Positions 21,817 to 32,086 are shown, counted from the first letter of the stretch. The stretch: 64,000 bases of DNA from Photobacterium lipolyticum (GCF_003026475.1 NZ_PYMC01000001.1:62001-126000); one strand, 5' to 3'. A program made the numbers and translations. The notes: a model not told the origin generated them from the sequence alone.

Positions 21817-22680
21817 TTAATCGACGCTGGCGATAAGTAATTCAAATCGTTCGTTGCCTCTCAGCATCTCAAAATCCGCCTCCTCTGATGCTAACTCACG
21901 CAACGAGGCACTGCCTGTAATGGCACATTCCAGATCTGAAATTGCCTGTTCTTCTACGCCAAGGCAAGAATAGGCACAAGCACGCTGATAAAGGGCATGG
22001 GCGTTGCTATCATCCACTTCTAATACGCGGTTACACAAACTCAGTGCCCAGTGGAATTCTCGTATTTCCATCGCGGCATCCGCTTTATAGGTCAACGCTT
22101 CAAGATCACCCGGTCGTATTTTCAATACCTCATCATACACTTCCATCTTCTGCTCTGGTGTCTGCAGGCCCTGTGCACGTAACCAGAGATTATGTACTTC
22201 GTTGATTCTCTCGATTTCTTTGTTGTTTTCACTGATGCTGCGGGTTTTACGTTTCAGATCACGCTCCAAAACCTGAAATTTTTCCTCATATTGTTCAGCG
22301 ATTTCTCGTAATTTCTTATCGGCATCTTGTAATTGCTGCTCTGCCATTTTTTTAGTGTTTGTGCGAAGTTCTCGCAAAGACTGCCAGCCAATCATCGCAA
22401 TCAAGGATGCCACACCCGCGATGATGTAGAAAAAATAAGTTACCGTAACATTGGCATAATTGAGTGATTTGTCGGCAACCGCAAGCTCACGATCCGTAAT
22501 GCTCACAACTAGACGCCGCTCCAAATCCTGCTGATCCGTTCGCAACGACTTAAGCTCATCGAGAACATAACGTTCCATCAGCGGCTTATCGTAAATACTT
22601 TCTTCAGAGTACTTTTCTGCTGCCAGGCTAGAAAATGATAAGCAAGCCAGTACAAACGCAAGCAAAATAGTTCGAAGCAT
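21817..22680 (-). CDS. Exported/membrane protein with coiled coil and TPR-like repeats
   Basis: A 287-residue protein. A signal peptide (MLRTILLAFVLACLSFSSLA) is followed by a short periplasmic segment, one transmembrane helix (~88-108, TYFFYIIAGVASLIAMIGW), a long charged coiled coil (~110-170, AEQQLQDADKKLREIAEQYEEKFQVLERD) and C-terminal tetratricopeptide-like repeats (GDLEALTYKADAAMEIREFHWALSLCNRVLEVDDSNAHALYQRACAYSCLG). The start at 22680 has an AAGG upstream; eight earlier codons are excluded. It probably scaffolds protein contacts at the inner membrane. Function and partners are unknown. Confidence 0.7.
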   Translation of the reverse strand: MLRTILLAFVLACLSFSSLAAEKYSEESIYDKPLMERYVLDELKSLRTDQQDLERRLVVSITDRELAVADKSLNYANVTVTYFFYIIAGVASLIAMIGWQSLRELRTNTKKMAEQQLQDADKKLREIAEQYEEKFQVLERDLKRKTRSISENNKEIERINEVHNLWLRAQGLQTPEQKMEVYDEVLKIRPGDLEALTYKADAAMEIREFHWALSLCNRVLEVDDSNAHALYQRACAYSCLGVEEQAISDLECAITGSASLRELASEEADFEMLRGNERFELLIASVD

Positions 22681-22837
22681 AATGAGCCTTATTAAAAATG
22701 ACAATATCCAGTAGCAACTGCACCACTAGCGACACCCTAACAAATTTAAACCGAGGTTATCCATACCGAATGACATTTTGTGGGCTATATCGGTGATAAT
22801 TCGATACTTGATACGCATATAATTACACATATAGAAA

Positions 22838-23947
22838 TCAATCAAGGCTCTTCTTAAACCGCTGCGATGCGACCAACAGGCCGAGAATGGTAAAGCCCAT
22901 CAGCCAGACCGCGTCACGCCACAAATCAACCAATTGCGCACCGCGCAGCACAATCCCGCGGATCATTCGCATAAAATGTGTTGCCGGCAGAATTTCAGAT
23001 ATCCACTGCGCAGCTATCGGCATTGCTTCATAAGGGAATATAAAACCCGACAGCAAGATTGACGGCAAAAGAATGAAGATCGTCATCTGCATCGCCTGCA
23101 ACTGGGTCTGGGCAATAGTCGAAATGACTAAACCTAGCGTCAGGCTGGCGGAAATAAACAGCAATGTACCCAGTAAGATCTGCGTGACAGCACCGTTAAT
23201 CGGTACGTTAAAAATAAAATGTCCCAGCCCGAGAATAATTCCTACCTGGATCAGACCAACAAAAATATAGGGAATAATCTTGCCGATCATCAGCTCCAGC
23301 GGATGCACTGGTGTGGTGATCAGCAATTCTAGATTGCCTCGCTCCCGCTCACGTACAATGGCCGCCGAGGTAAACAATATCATGGTCATCGTCAGGATCA
23401 CTCCCAATAAACCCGGAACAATATTCACCGCCGAGCGCCTTTCGGGGTTATACAACAAGGTCACTTCAAAAGTGGATAGTCCGGCAGGCTGATAGGTTAT
23501 CAGCTCTTTCAGCGGCATATTTCTCAGCTGTAACAAAGCGGCGCTGATCATCGTATCGGAACCGTCAACCAGCCACTGTCCGACGATACGGTTCTGGCCG
23601 ATCCGCTGAGTTAAATCCGCTGGCAAAATTAACGCACCGCGTACCGTTCCCTCGTTTATCGCCCGCTCAGCTTCATCTACGGTCAGAAACACATGCTTCA
23701 CTGTCACCACCTGAGTGGCTTTTACTGATTCAGTAATGACTCGCCCGGCTGCGGAATAACTCTGATCAACGACTGCAATCGGGATATTTCTGACATCGGT
23801 GTTAATGGCATAACCAAATAACAATAGCTGGATCAACGGGATCATGACCACCATGCCAAAGGTCAGACGGTCTCGGAACAGCTGCCGTATTTCTTTAACC
23901 ATTATGGCTTTTATACGGAACAAGCCTGTAGGAAGAAACCTATTCAT
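22838..23947 (-). CDS. ABC-2 type transporter permease (YbhR/YhhJ-like)
   Basis: A 369-residue ABC-2 permease. One N-terminal transmembrane helix (TFGMVVMIPLIQLLLFGYAIN) precedes a large extracytoplasmic domain (~40-170, IPIAVVDQSYSAAGRV). Five C-terminal helices follow, with the ABC-2 motif SAAIVRERERGNLELLITTPVHPLELMIGK. The layout matches the YbhFSR/YhhIHJ export family for toxic cations or drugs. Its start overlaps the stop of the ATPase gene by four bases. Only one permease gene is present, so it would act as a homodimer or with a partner outside the window. Confidence 0.9.
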   Translation of the reverse strand: MNRFLPTGLFRIKAIMVKEIRQLFRDRLTFGMVVMIPLIQLLLFGYAINTDVRNIPIAVVDQSYSAAGRVITESVKATQVVTVKHVFLTVDEAERAINEGTVRGALILPADLTQRIGQNRIVGQWLVDGSDTMISAALLQLRNMPLKELITYQPAGLSTFEVTLLYNPERRSAVNIVPGLLGVILTMTMILFTSAAIVRERERGNLELLITTPVHPLELMIGKIIPYIFVGLIQVGIILGLGHFIFNVPINGAVTQILLGTLLFISASLTLGLVISTIAQTQLQAMQMTIFILLPSILLSGFIFPYEAMPIAAQWISEILPATHFMRMIRGIVLRGAQLVDLWRDAVWLMGFTILGLLVASQRFKKSLD

Positions 23948-24870
23948 TGCCGTCCCTCCCCCGTACAGGTCACGAACACATCCTCAAGGCTAGGACGCGC
24001 AATGGTTAGCTCTGCTTTCTCCAGAGAGGAAAAACCAGCACGCAGCCAGCCAATCGGATCATTGACTTCCTTGCGAACCAGCACACGCAGCCGGATGCCT
24101 AACTGGGCTGCTGAGCGCACTTCTGGCAGCTTGAGCAGAGTCTCTTTTAACTGACGCAGATCCTCCGCTTGAATTTCTACGACAGTGATCCCCATGCTAC
24201 TCATCAGTGCTTCCGGCGTATCATCAGCCCGTATCACACCCGACTCCATAATCGCCAAAGCATGGCAGCGTTCCGCTTCATCCATATAGTGCGTGGTCAC
24301 CAGAATTGTGGTGCCCTGATCGCTTAAATCAAACAGCTGCTCCCAGAACTCGCGACGGTTTTCCGGATCGACCGCTGAGGTTGGCTCGTCAAGCAATAAC
24401 ATCTTCGGCTGATGCATTGTGGCAGCGGCCAAGCCCAGCCGCTGCTTCTGGCCACCGCTGAGACTCCCTGCCCGCTGTTTTGTCAGTAAGCTTAAGCCAT
24501 AAGTGGAGAGCTGCCCCTCTATGCGAGAATTTAATTGTTTGCCCGGCATTCCGAAAATCTGGCCGATAAACTGGAGGTTTTCTTTTACCGTCAAATCGTC
24601 ATAAAGCGAGAACTTCTGGGTCATATAACCGATACGCAAGCGCAGCTTTTCTGCCTGCCGGGGAATAGACAACCCCAGCACTTCAACCGTACCGGATGTC
24701 GGACTCAGCAGCCCGGTTAACATCCGCAGCGTTGTCGACTTACCGCAACCATTCGGACCGAGAAAACCGTAAATGCTGCCTTCAGGCACCACCAGTTCAA
24801 GTCCGTCAACAGCGGTAAAATCACCAAACTTGCGGGTCAGCTTATTGGCAATAATAACATTCTCACTCAT
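23944..24870 (-). CDS. ABC transporter ATP-binding protein (drug/heavy-metal export type)
   Basis: A 308-residue ATPase with Walker A (GFLGPNGCGKSTTLRML), Q-loop (MTQKFSLYDDLTVKENL), signature LSGGQKQRLGLA, Walker B (KMLLLDEPTSAVDP) and switch His (LVTTHYMDEAERC). The start at 24870 (MSENVIIANKL) is chosen because it fits the family. It gives an 8-base overlap with the HlyD gene; nine extra upstream codons are discarded. It energises the permease at 22838. Confidence 0.93.
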   Translation of the reverse strand: MSENVIIANKLTRKFGDFTAVDGLELVVPEGSIYGFLGPNGCGKSTTLRMLTGLLSPTSGTVEVLGLSIPRQAEKLRLRIGYMTQKFSLYDDLTVKENLQFIGQIFGMPGKQLNSRIEGQLSTYGLSLLTKQRAGSLSGGQKQRLGLAAATMHQPKMLLLDEPTSAVDPENRREFWEQLFDLSDQGTTILVTTHYMDEAERCHALAIMESGVIRADDTPEALMSSMGITVVEIQAEDLRQLKETLLKLPEVRSAAQLGIRLRVLVRKEVNDPIGWLRAGFSSLEKAELTIARPSLEDVFVTCTGEGRQ

Positions 24871-25885
24871 CAGGCATCTCCACTTGCGCCGGCACACCTG
24901 CAGGTAGGATTCTGGCTTCGTCAGGTAGATCTATTTCGGCCAGATAGACCAGCCGCGCCCGATCTTGTTCGTTTAACGCAAAGTAAGGCGTGAATGCAGG
25001 CTCGGTTGACACCCATCGCAATGTACCCTGAAAGCTATGCTCTATGCCGTCGACATGAACAATTAATCTATCCCCCGGCTGTAACTTCACGCGGTAGGGT
25101 TCAGGTACATATACCCGGGCATAAGGCGCTGTGTCGGCCTGAATGGTGGCCACAATGCCGTTCTTCGGTACACGTTCCCCCACGTTATACGGCAAACTGT
25201 CGAGCACTCCGCTGCGTGTGGCAACCACCGTCAGATCATTGAGTATTTGCTGTTGCAACTGCACTTCCGCATCTGCCGCTGCCAGAGCAGCTTGCGCTTG
25301 CTTAATATCTTCGGGGCGTTCGCCGTTGGTCAGCTTGGTGAGTTTTTCTTTTGACGAGTCGTAATCCGCCTGAGCCGCATCTCTTTGTGCTCTGGCTTTG
25401 TCTTTTTCGGCAAAACTGGCCAGCTTCTGCTCAACCAGCTTACTCATCCGTTTATAGGTTTTCTGCGCCTCGACCAGCAATGCTTCGGCGCGTCCCAGGT
25501 TTGCCTGAGCAGCGGCGATATCTTCTTCCCTTTCACCATTAGTTAGCCGCAGTAAGTAAGCGCCCGCTTTCGCCTTTTCAGCCTCTGCTCTGGCAAGAAC
25601 TGCACTTTGCTGCATGGTATCGAGTCTCACCAGCACATCGCCCAACTTCACCGCAGCACCTTCTCTTACTGGCAGTTCACGGACAATTTCATTCGCTGTT
25701 GCGGTGAGAGTGACCCTGTCACGTTCCAGTATACCAAGAGCCTGATGGGCGCGGTTATTGTCACAAGCGGTGAGTAACATCACCATGCTTAAAACAAGTA
25801 AGGGGGATAATATTCTTTGACGAGATAAAGCTATGTGACGAAATAAAGCAATGAGTTCTCTTTTCATCATATTCTGCCCGGCCAT
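24863..25885 (-). CDS. HlyD-family membrane fusion lipoprotein of the ABC-2 exporter
   Basis: About 340 residues. An N-terminal hydrophobic segment ends in lipobox LLTAC, so it is a probable lipoprotein. A biotinyl-lipoyl-like half motif (REGAAVKLGDVLVRLD) and a long alpha-hairpin with Ala/Glu/Lys heptads (~85-205) follow. Then come the matching half (LDSLPYNVGERVPKNGIVATIQ) and a beta-barrel domain. It resembles YbhG/YhiI. It is the first gene of a three-gene operon with overlapping ATPase and permease. The start is ambiguous: ATG at 25885, or at 25870/25867 (MMKREL). Confidence 0.88.
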   Translation of the reverse strand: MAGQNMMKRELIALFRHIALSRQRILSPLLVLSMVMLLTACDNNRAHQALGILERDRVTLTATANEIVRELPVREGAAVKLGDVLVRLDTMQQSAVLARAEAEKAKAGAYLLRLTNGEREEDIAAAQANLGRAEALLVEAQKTYKRMSKLVEQKLASFAEKDKARAQRDAAQADYDSSKEKLTKLTNGERPEDIKQAQAALAAADAEVQLQQQILNDLTVVATRSGVLDSLPYNVGERVPKNGIVATIQADTAPYARVYVPEPYRVKLQPGDRLIVHVDGIEHSFQGTLRWVSTEPAFTPYFALNEQDRARLVYLAEIDLPDEARILPAGVPAQVEMPDE

Positions 25886-26017
25886 CAGCAAAGGGATAAT
25901 AAAAGTGTACGCCTCTTTGTCAGGTATACAATTGAATTAATACGGTTAAATCAACACCACTGGACTTCCGGTGCCTATTACCGGTATTGCTTTGACATTA
26001 TGTTCCGCGACCAATTG

Positions 26018-26938
26018 TTATTCAGAGTCTGACGGGGATTTACAAGCGAGAGATTTGATCATTTCAATCACTTTTTCCTGCTGTGAAAAAAGCTCTTTTG
26101 AGGTATATATTCCCACAGTTCCTCGGAAATATTGTTTTTCCATCGTGAGCGGCTGAAGCCCGAAACGTGAAAAATATGACGTCATATCACTTGGATACGG
26201 CATCACCGCATTCGTTTCAAGCGTTATATCGATACTCGCAAGCAGTGATCCCATTTCAAAAACCGTGCGCTCATCCAGCTTCTGTTTTTGTCGTTCAATA
26301 CGCTTAGGCACTGGGTTTTCGATAATATGGCTGTATTTTTCGGCATCGTAAGTAACCGCAACAGACGGGTATTCTTCAAGCATCGTATCGGTGACAAGCT
26401 GATCACGCAACGGGTGGGAATCATTGACGAAAAAACTGTCATAGGTCTGAAAAAGCGGAATAAAAATCACATTGAACTTCGATGACAGTCCCACAATTTC
26501 ATGTCCGATAAACAGCTCCATCTCATTTTTAACCAGAGAATCCATCAAACTCAGATGATTCCCGAACTCCACCTGAATTGAGGCTGAAGGACAGAACTGA
26601 CGGTACTGATGTACAAGCTCCTTGATAAACAGCGCCCACCACGCATCACCAGTGCCAATTCGCAACTTGCCAGCCTTATGTTGTTTTCTCTCTTCGATCC
26701 TATCCAGCATATGTTTATATTGCTGCTGCATTACTGAGCAATCATCAAACAAGATTTCGCCAAATTCGGTCAGCTTCATACCGGAAGCTTTTCGCTCAAA
26801 TACTGTGACACCCAATGATTGTTCTAGCTTCTTAATGCTACTGGTAACCGCAGGCTGGCTCATTCCCAGCATCTGGGCGGCCTCGCTCACACTCTCCAGC
26901 CGGGCGACCAGTAAAAAATGCTGTAATACTTTGTCCAT
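26018..26938 (-). CDS. LysR-type regulator divergent from the glycosidase-like lipoprotein
   Basis: A 306-residue LTTR. Its family N-terminus starts at MDKVLQHFLLVARLESVSEAAQMLGMSQPAVTSSIKKLEQSLGVTVFERK (26938); the open frame continues 46 codons further upstream but that part does not resemble LTTRs. The effector domain begins near residue 90 (GKLRIGTGDAWWALFIKELV). It is transcribed away from the gene at 27179, which it probably regulates (inference from arrangement). Confidence 0.85.
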   Translation of the reverse strand: MDKVLQHFLLVARLESVSEAAQMLGMSQPAVTSSIKKLEQSLGVTVFERKASGMKLTEFGEILFDDCSVMQQQYKHMLDRIEERKQHKAGKLRIGTGDAWWALFIKELVHQYRQFCPSASIQVEFGNHLSLMDSLVKNEMELFIGHEIVGLSSKFNVIFIPLFQTYDSFFVNDSHPLRDQLVTDTMLEEYPSVAVTYDAEKYSHIIENPVPKRIERQKQKLDERTVFEMGSLLASIDITLETNAVMPYPSDMTSYFSRFGLQPLTMEKQYFRGTVGIYTSKELFSQQEKVIEMIKSLACKSPSDSE

Positions 26939-27178
26939 TTCTATCTCGTTATAATTGAAGAAATAATCCGACGATTGGTTATTTGAAAATATTGCTCCAA
27001 TGATCACATATTCATCAGTTTTATTAATAGTCAATTGTGATAAATAGTCGATATACCTCTCCTTTTTTTCGACCATTATAAATAAAATTTATACCATGAC
27101 ATTTCCTTACTATTTCTACTGCATCAGGCCACGATCTAAGATGCGCAGCAGATTTAGCTATAATTTAAGGAAAGAACA

Positions 27179-30121
27179 ATGAAACCAACATTACTCGCGG
27201 TTGCTGTCGCACTTGTGTTCTCAGTCGCTGGTTGTAACTCCAGTGATACCCGTTCGGACACTGTTATGGGAAATACGGGCAATACCGACAATGGCGGTAA
27301 AGACATACCGATCATCAGTGAAGACAGACCTGTCATCGAAGAGGCCTTATACTTACGGGGGATCAACGGTGACTGGGGAGCATCAGATCGCGCAAAACTG
27401 ATATACCAAGGTAAGAGCCAATACGTCTCTGTCATTCGTGTCGCGAGGGGAACGAACCAGTTTAAAGTTGCAGACGAAGGTTGGCAGATCGAGTACACCG
27501 GCTACCGCACACCCATTGTATTTGGCCAGCAGAATGAATTTGTCAGTAAGCCTGCCGAAAACACAGACTGTATGAATCAGGACTGTAATTCTGAAATCAC
27601 TTTTCCTGATAAAGGCTATTACAAGTTTGCGGTCGATCTGTCAGATATAAAAAGACTTCAGTTAACCGTTACAGAAGCCACTCAGGAAGAAGCCGAACAA
27701 TTTTATAAAGATGCCATTATTGATCCTTCCACGGTGCATATCGGACATAAACAATCAACGTCCAGCCCTTATAGTAACTATGACAACACAACCGATACCG
27801 TAAAAATTTCAGTTAAAGATCCGGATGCCAGCCTTCGTACGTTCGGAATTTCCACCACAGCAGAATTACGCGACGCCTTGGATCAGGGGCTGTACGTTAG
27901 CGAAGATAGTGACAAGCCACGGGTACGAACAGGTGATCTGGCCTTTGATGGTCTTTTCGCCCTGTCCATTCAGGAATTAAACCAACTTGCAGTCTCTGAA
28001 ATCAAAGATGGCAATTACAACCATAACAAACCGATTACAGCGGATGTTTTTGAAACCGGTGCTAAATGGCATTACGTCTGGACTCGCGACCTCGCTTATG
28101 CCGCCGATCTGTCCGTAGCACTGCTTGATCCGACACGTGTCAAAAACGGGTTGGAATTCAAGCTGTCTGATTTCAGAGAAGGTACTGGTCGTGAATATGA
28201 TGGTGAACAAATTATTCAGGACACCGGTACCGGCGGCAGCTGGCCAATCAGTACCGACAGAACGTCATGGGCACTGGGTGCCGAGCGCCTACTCAGTACA
28301 CTCACCGGGGAAGAGTACGATGCATTTGCCATGCGCGCTTACCATGCCCTGAGCAACACCATTAAAGCCGACCGGGTCGCCGCTTTTGATGAAACCGACG
28401 GCCTGTATCAAGGAGAACAGTCGTTCCTCGACTGGCGTGATCAGACATATTCAAGCTGGACACCCGATGATGTAAATTACATCGCCACCAGCAAAGCACT
28501 CTCTACGAATATTGTCCACTATCGCGCTCTGATGCTGGCGTCAAAGCTCGCAGAAAGTTATGACACCTCAGCGGTAGCAGAATACCAGCAATGGGCGAAT
28601 GAACTGAAGCAAGCCATTAATGATCAGTTCTGGAACAGCACTAAAGGACTGTATTCAAGCTATCTTTTTGATGCCAAATCCAATATTCAGGTTGATAAAT
28701 ACGATATGCTCGGTGAAGCACTGGCAATCATCAGCGGTATTGCCGATGACGGTCAGGCAAAAAAAATCATGGCCAATTACCCGCATAGCGAGTTTGGTGT
28801 ACCGGTTTACTTCCCGCAGCAGCCAGGCGTCGCGGTTTATCACAACCGAGCCATCTGGCCTTTTGTCACAGCCTACAGTCTGAAAGCAGCCGCCAAAGCC
28901 AAAAATGTCGCCGCGGCAAACAATGCCTATCAATCCCTGCTTCGCGGAACCGCGCTGAATTTGTCAAATATGGAGAATTTAGAATGGCTGTCCGGCCAGT
29001 CACTGGTTTTACACGGCGACCATGGTAAAGACTCTTCACTCGACGGCCCGGTTATTAACTCTCAGCGCCAGTTATGGTCTGTCGGTGGTTACCTGGGAAT
29101 GGTGGTCGAAAACATCTTTGGCTTTAACACCGACAATGGCGTGCTTACGATTAAGCCCTTTATTACGGCAGAGCTGAGAAACAACACATTCAAAAACTCC
29201 TCACAAATAAAAATAGAAAACCTGGTTTATAAAGGTGCAAAATACAGCGTAACCGTTGAACTGCCACCGGTTGACAACAATAACAGTGGCTATTTTGATA
29301 TTGCATCGGTCAACAAGACCAACAACGACATTGTTGTCAAACTGGGCCAACGCCTAGCGGGTGATGAGTCACTAACGCTTATCGAAGGCGTACTGCCGTA
29401 CGATACCGATAATGCCAAAGCGTTCTCTCCGCAAGAGCCTACTCTGGAAGTCACCAACACCGATGGTGATATAAGTGTTGTGATTGAAAATCAAAACAAC
29501 TACGCCGTGAACATCTACCGCAATAGTCAGCAATTTCACACCAACTACAGTGGCAGTAAGTTCACAGATAAGTTAAACGGCAATGAATATGTCTGTTATG
29601 TAGCGGAAACTATTAACAGTGCGGGCTATCGCTCTAACCCGAGTAAGCCAGTGTGTACCGGTGAAGCACTGCAGGTTGAATTCAACGGAACCTATACCGT
29701 ATTTAACAAGGATATCAATGTCGTTTCATTTGACGGGATCAATAACGAGTTAGACGGTAAGCAGACGTTCCGGATTGCAGAAACGGGTACCTACGATTTT
29801 GCGGCACTCTACAATAACAACCTTGGTCAGCTTAATACCGGTATTACCAATGCCGTGAAAAAACTGACGATCAAAGATGGTGACGGCAAACTTGTTGCTG
29901 ATGGTATTTTACAAATGGGTCATATTGGTGAAGCGCAGGGGTTACGCATGTCAACACCGATGACCGTTCAGTTATCACAAGGGGTCGATTACAGCTTTAC
30001 CCTCAGTGATTATTTCAACATGAGCTATCTCAACGCCAACAATACGTACATTTACTCTGGCGGACTGGACGGTTTTGAGAACTCAACCAATCTGGTTGAC
30101 ATGAAAATTACCCGTCATTAA
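27179..30121 (+). CDS. Six-hairpin glycosidase-like lipoprotein with N-terminal starch-binding-like domain
   Basis: A 980-residue lipoprotein with lipobox SVAGC (Cys19). Residues ~60-120 (YLRGINGDWG...VIRVARGTNQFKVADEGWQIEY) resemble the small beta-sandwich in front of bacterial pullulanases and other starch-active proteins. The centre (~250-680) has features of an (alpha/alpha)6 glycosidase: WHYVWTRDLAYAADLS, DTGTGGSWPISTDRTSWALGAERLL, EQSFLDWRDQTYSSW, FWNSTKGLYSSYLF and PVYFPQQPGVAVYHNRAIWPFVTAYSLKAA. The C-terminal ~280 residues are beta-rich. It probably acts on alpha-glucans or another glycan at the outer membrane; the linkage is not known. Its AAGGA RBS and the divergent LysR gene suggest substrate induction. 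Confidence 0.75.
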   Translation: MKPTLLAVAVALVFSVAGCNSSDTRSDTVMGNTGNTDNGGKDIPIISEDRPVIEEALYLRGINGDWGASDRAKLIYQGKSQYVSVIRVARGTNQFKVADEGWQIEYTGYRTPIVFGQQNEFVSKPAENTDCMNQDCNSEITFPDKGYYKFAVDLSDIKRLQLTVTEATQEEAEQFYKDAIIDPSTVHIGHKQSTSSPYSNYDNTTDTVKISVKDPDASLRTFGISTTAELRDALDQGLYVSEDSDKPRVRTGDLAFDGLFALSIQELNQLAVSEIKDGNYNHNKPITADVFETGAKWHYVWTRDLAYAADLSVALLDPTRVKNGLEFKLSDFREGTGREYDGEQIIQDTGTGGSWPISTDRTSWALGAERLLSTLTGEEYDAFAMRAYHALSNTIKADRVAAFDETDGLYQGEQSFLDWRDQTYSSWTPDDVNYIATSKALSTNIVHYRALMLASKLAESYDTSAVAEYQQWANELKQAINDQFWNSTKGLYSSYLFDAKSNIQVDKYDMLGEALAIISGIADDGQAKKIMANYPHSEFGVPVYFPQQPGVAVYHNRAIWPFVTAYSLKAAAKAKNVAAANNAYQSLLRGTALNLSNMENLEWLSGQSLVLHGDHGKDSSLDGPVINSQRQLWSVGGYLGMVVENIFGFNTDNGVLTIKPFITAELRNNTFKNSSQIKIENLVYKGAKYSVTVELPPVDNNNSGYFDIASVNKTNNDIVVKLGQRLAGDESLTLIEGVLPYDTDNAKAFSPQEPTLEVTNTDGDISVVIENQNNYAVNIYRNSQQFHTNYSGSKFTDKLNGNEYVCYVAETINSAGYRSNPSKPVCTGEALQVEFNGTYTVFNKDINVVSFDGINNELDGKQTFRIAETGTYDFAALYNNNLGQLNTGITNAVKKLTIKDGDGKLVADGILQMGHIGEAQGLRMSTPMTVQLSQGVDYSFTLSDYFNMSYLNANNTYIYSGGLDGFENSTNLVDMKITRH

Positions 30122-30142
30122 TCCTCGAAACAACTAAGCTAA

Positions 30143-30171
30143 ATGCCAGTCAACGATTTGCTGACTGGCAT
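30143..30171 (+). terminator. Terminator of the glycosidase-like gene
   Basis: ATGCCAGTCA and TGACTGGCAT form a perfect 10-bp stem with a 9-base loop, 21 bases after the stop codon. It also lies downstream of hydA on the other strand. Confidence 0.75.
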
Positions 30172-30313
30172 TTCTCATCAAAGAGCTTTTTGTTTGCCTT
30201 AATTTTGTGTTGCGATAGTCAAACTGGACTGGAGCAGGCTGGCCATTACGGTAGCTTGCCGCCAGCCATTACGGCCTGCGGTATTCCGTTTGGGTTCGAT
30301 GTTCCTACTTAAC

Positions 30314-32086
30314 TCAGACTGCAGGTTTACCCCTGTATTTCGTATGCAACAGATGGTGAGATTTCTCACTAAGCGGCTGTTCGAGGAACTCAGCGTACAG
30401 CTGCTGAACCGCCTCATTCTCATGGGATTTACGCATCAGCTTGCCTTCATCTTCAGCATAAATTGCGTTAATCCGTTTCATGCGCACAGCATCAGTGGTT
30501 AGGCGCGGTTGCCCGCCACCTCCGATGCAGCCTCCGGGACAAGCCATCACCTCGATAAAATGGTAGCTCTTCTCGCCTGATTCGATATGTTCAATCAGGC
30601 TGCGGGCATTGGCCAGACCGTGCGATACTGCCACCTTGACTTCCACGCCATCCAGGAATGACCAGTCGGCCACCGGGTGCTCAATCACAATCGATGCCTC
30701 TTTTACCCCTTCCAGCCCAGTCACCGGAGTAACGTGCAGGTTCTTTACTGGTAGCTCCCGTCCGGTAACTATCTCGTAGGCGGTACGCAGTGCTGCCTCC
30801 ATGACCCCACCGGTATTGGCAAAGATGTCTGCGGCACCGGAGCTCAGCCCCAGCGGTGCATCCATCTCACTCTCCTGTAGTGCCATGAAGTCGATACCTG
30901 CCTCTTTGACCATCTGCCCTAACTCGCGGGTTGTTAGTACATAGTCCACATCCTGCACGCTGCTATCAATCATCTCCTGCCGCTGGCACTCAAATTTTTT
31001 CGCCGTACAAGGCATGATGGATACTACGGTCATCTGTTCCGGCCGGATCCCCTGCTTCCGGGCATAGTAGGTCTTGGCAACCGCACCAAACATCTGCTGT
31101 GGCGATTTACAACTGGAGAGGTTGGGCAGCATGTCAGAATAGTAGTATTCGGCAAAATTGATCCACGCAGGACAACAGCTGGTGAACATTGGCAGCGAGA
31201 CTGTTTCCTTATCCTGCAGCGCCTTCTTCAGCCGCATCAGCAGCTCTGTACCTTCCTCCATGATGGTGAGGTCTGCGGTAAAGTTGGTGTCGAACACCCC
31301 ATCAAAACCCAACTGACGCAGTGCGCTGGTCATCTTACCTGTCACCAGGGTACCTGGTTCACAGCCGAAGCACTCGCCAAGTGCCGCGCGAATGGCCGGT
31401 GCGGTCTGCACCACGACGGTTTGCTGTGGATCCTCGAGCACTTTCCAGACATCCTCTACGTGATTGCGCTCTGAGATGGCGCCAACCGGACAAACCGCAG
31501 CACACTGACCACACTGGACGCATGCCACGTCATTTAGACCCAGGGCAAACGCCGGTCCGATGACTGTCTCGAAGCCACGCCCCTGCGGATAGAGTGCACC
31601 CACGCTCTGCACTTGGGAGCAGACTGTGACACAGCGACGGCATTTAATGCATTTGCCATTATCGCGCAGCAGTGCTGGCGTACTGTCGTCGATGTGTGAG
31701 GCTGCCTTTTCGCCCTGATAGCGGATCGCTTTCAGTCCCAGCTCTGCGGCCAGTTGCTGCAGATCACAATCTTCATTACGGTCACAGATCTGGCAGTTGC
31801 CCTCATGCTCTGAAAGGATCAGTTCAACCACTTTTCTGCGGGCGTCACGCACCTTAGGACTATGGGTCATCACCCGCATCCCGTCTGCAACCGGTGTAGA
31901 GCAAGCTGCCATCAGGTTTCGCGCCCCCTCTATTTCAACCAGACAGACCCGGCAGGCCCCGGTGGGCGCAAGCTTCTCCAGAAAGCAGAGCGTAGGGATA
32001 TGGATGGCGGCCTGCTTCGCTGCCTCCAGAATGGTCGTGCCTTCGCCTGCGACAATCTCCTTTCCATTGATGGTAACCTTAAGCAT
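30314..32086 (-). CDS. hydA: NAD-linked [FeFe] hydrogenase catalytic subunit HydA
   Basis: A 590-residue cytoplasmic H2-forming/oxidising subunit. Cluster sites in order: [2Fe-2S] C34, C45, C48, C62; NuoG-type His/Cys [4Fe-4S] H94, C98, C101, C107; two ferredoxin-like [4Fe-4S] sites at C146-C156 and C189-C199. The H-cluster domain has L1 TSCCPAW (302-308), L2 MPCTAKKFE (358-366) and L3 MACPGGCIGGGGQP (514-527). The C-terminal small-subunit segment (YAEDEGKLMRKSHENEAVQQLY) is present. All H-cluster cysteines are intact. The start at 32086 follows a GGAGGAGG site and overlaps hydB by eight bases. The hydrogenase needs HydE/F/G maturases, which this window lacks. Confidence 0.95.
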   Translation of the reverse strand: MLKVTINGKEIVAGEGTTILEAAKQAAIHIPTLCFLEKLAPTGACRVCLVEIEGARNLMAACSTPVADGMRVMTHSPKVRDARRKVVELILSEHEGNCQICDRNEDCDLQQLAAELGLKAIRYQGEKAASHIDDSTPALLRDNGKCIKCRRCVTVCSQVQSVGALYPQGRGFETVIGPAFALGLNDVACVQCGQCAAVCPVGAISERNHVEDVWKVLEDPQQTVVVQTAPAIRAALGECFGCEPGTLVTGKMTSALRQLGFDGVFDTNFTADLTIMEEGTELLMRLKKALQDKETVSLPMFTSCCPAWINFAEYYYSDMLPNLSSCKSPQQMFGAVAKTYYARKQGIRPEQMTVVSIMPCTAKKFECQRQEMIDSSVQDVDYVLTTRELGQMVKEAGIDFMALQESEMDAPLGLSSGAADIFANTGGVMEAALRTAYEIVTGRELPVKNLHVTPVTGLEGVKEASIVIEHPVADWSFLDGVEVKVAVSHGLANARSLIEHIESGEKSYHFIEVMACPGGCIGGGGQPRLTTDAVRMKRINAIYAEDEGKLMRKSHENEAVQQLYAEFLEQPLSEKSHHLLHTKYRGKPAV

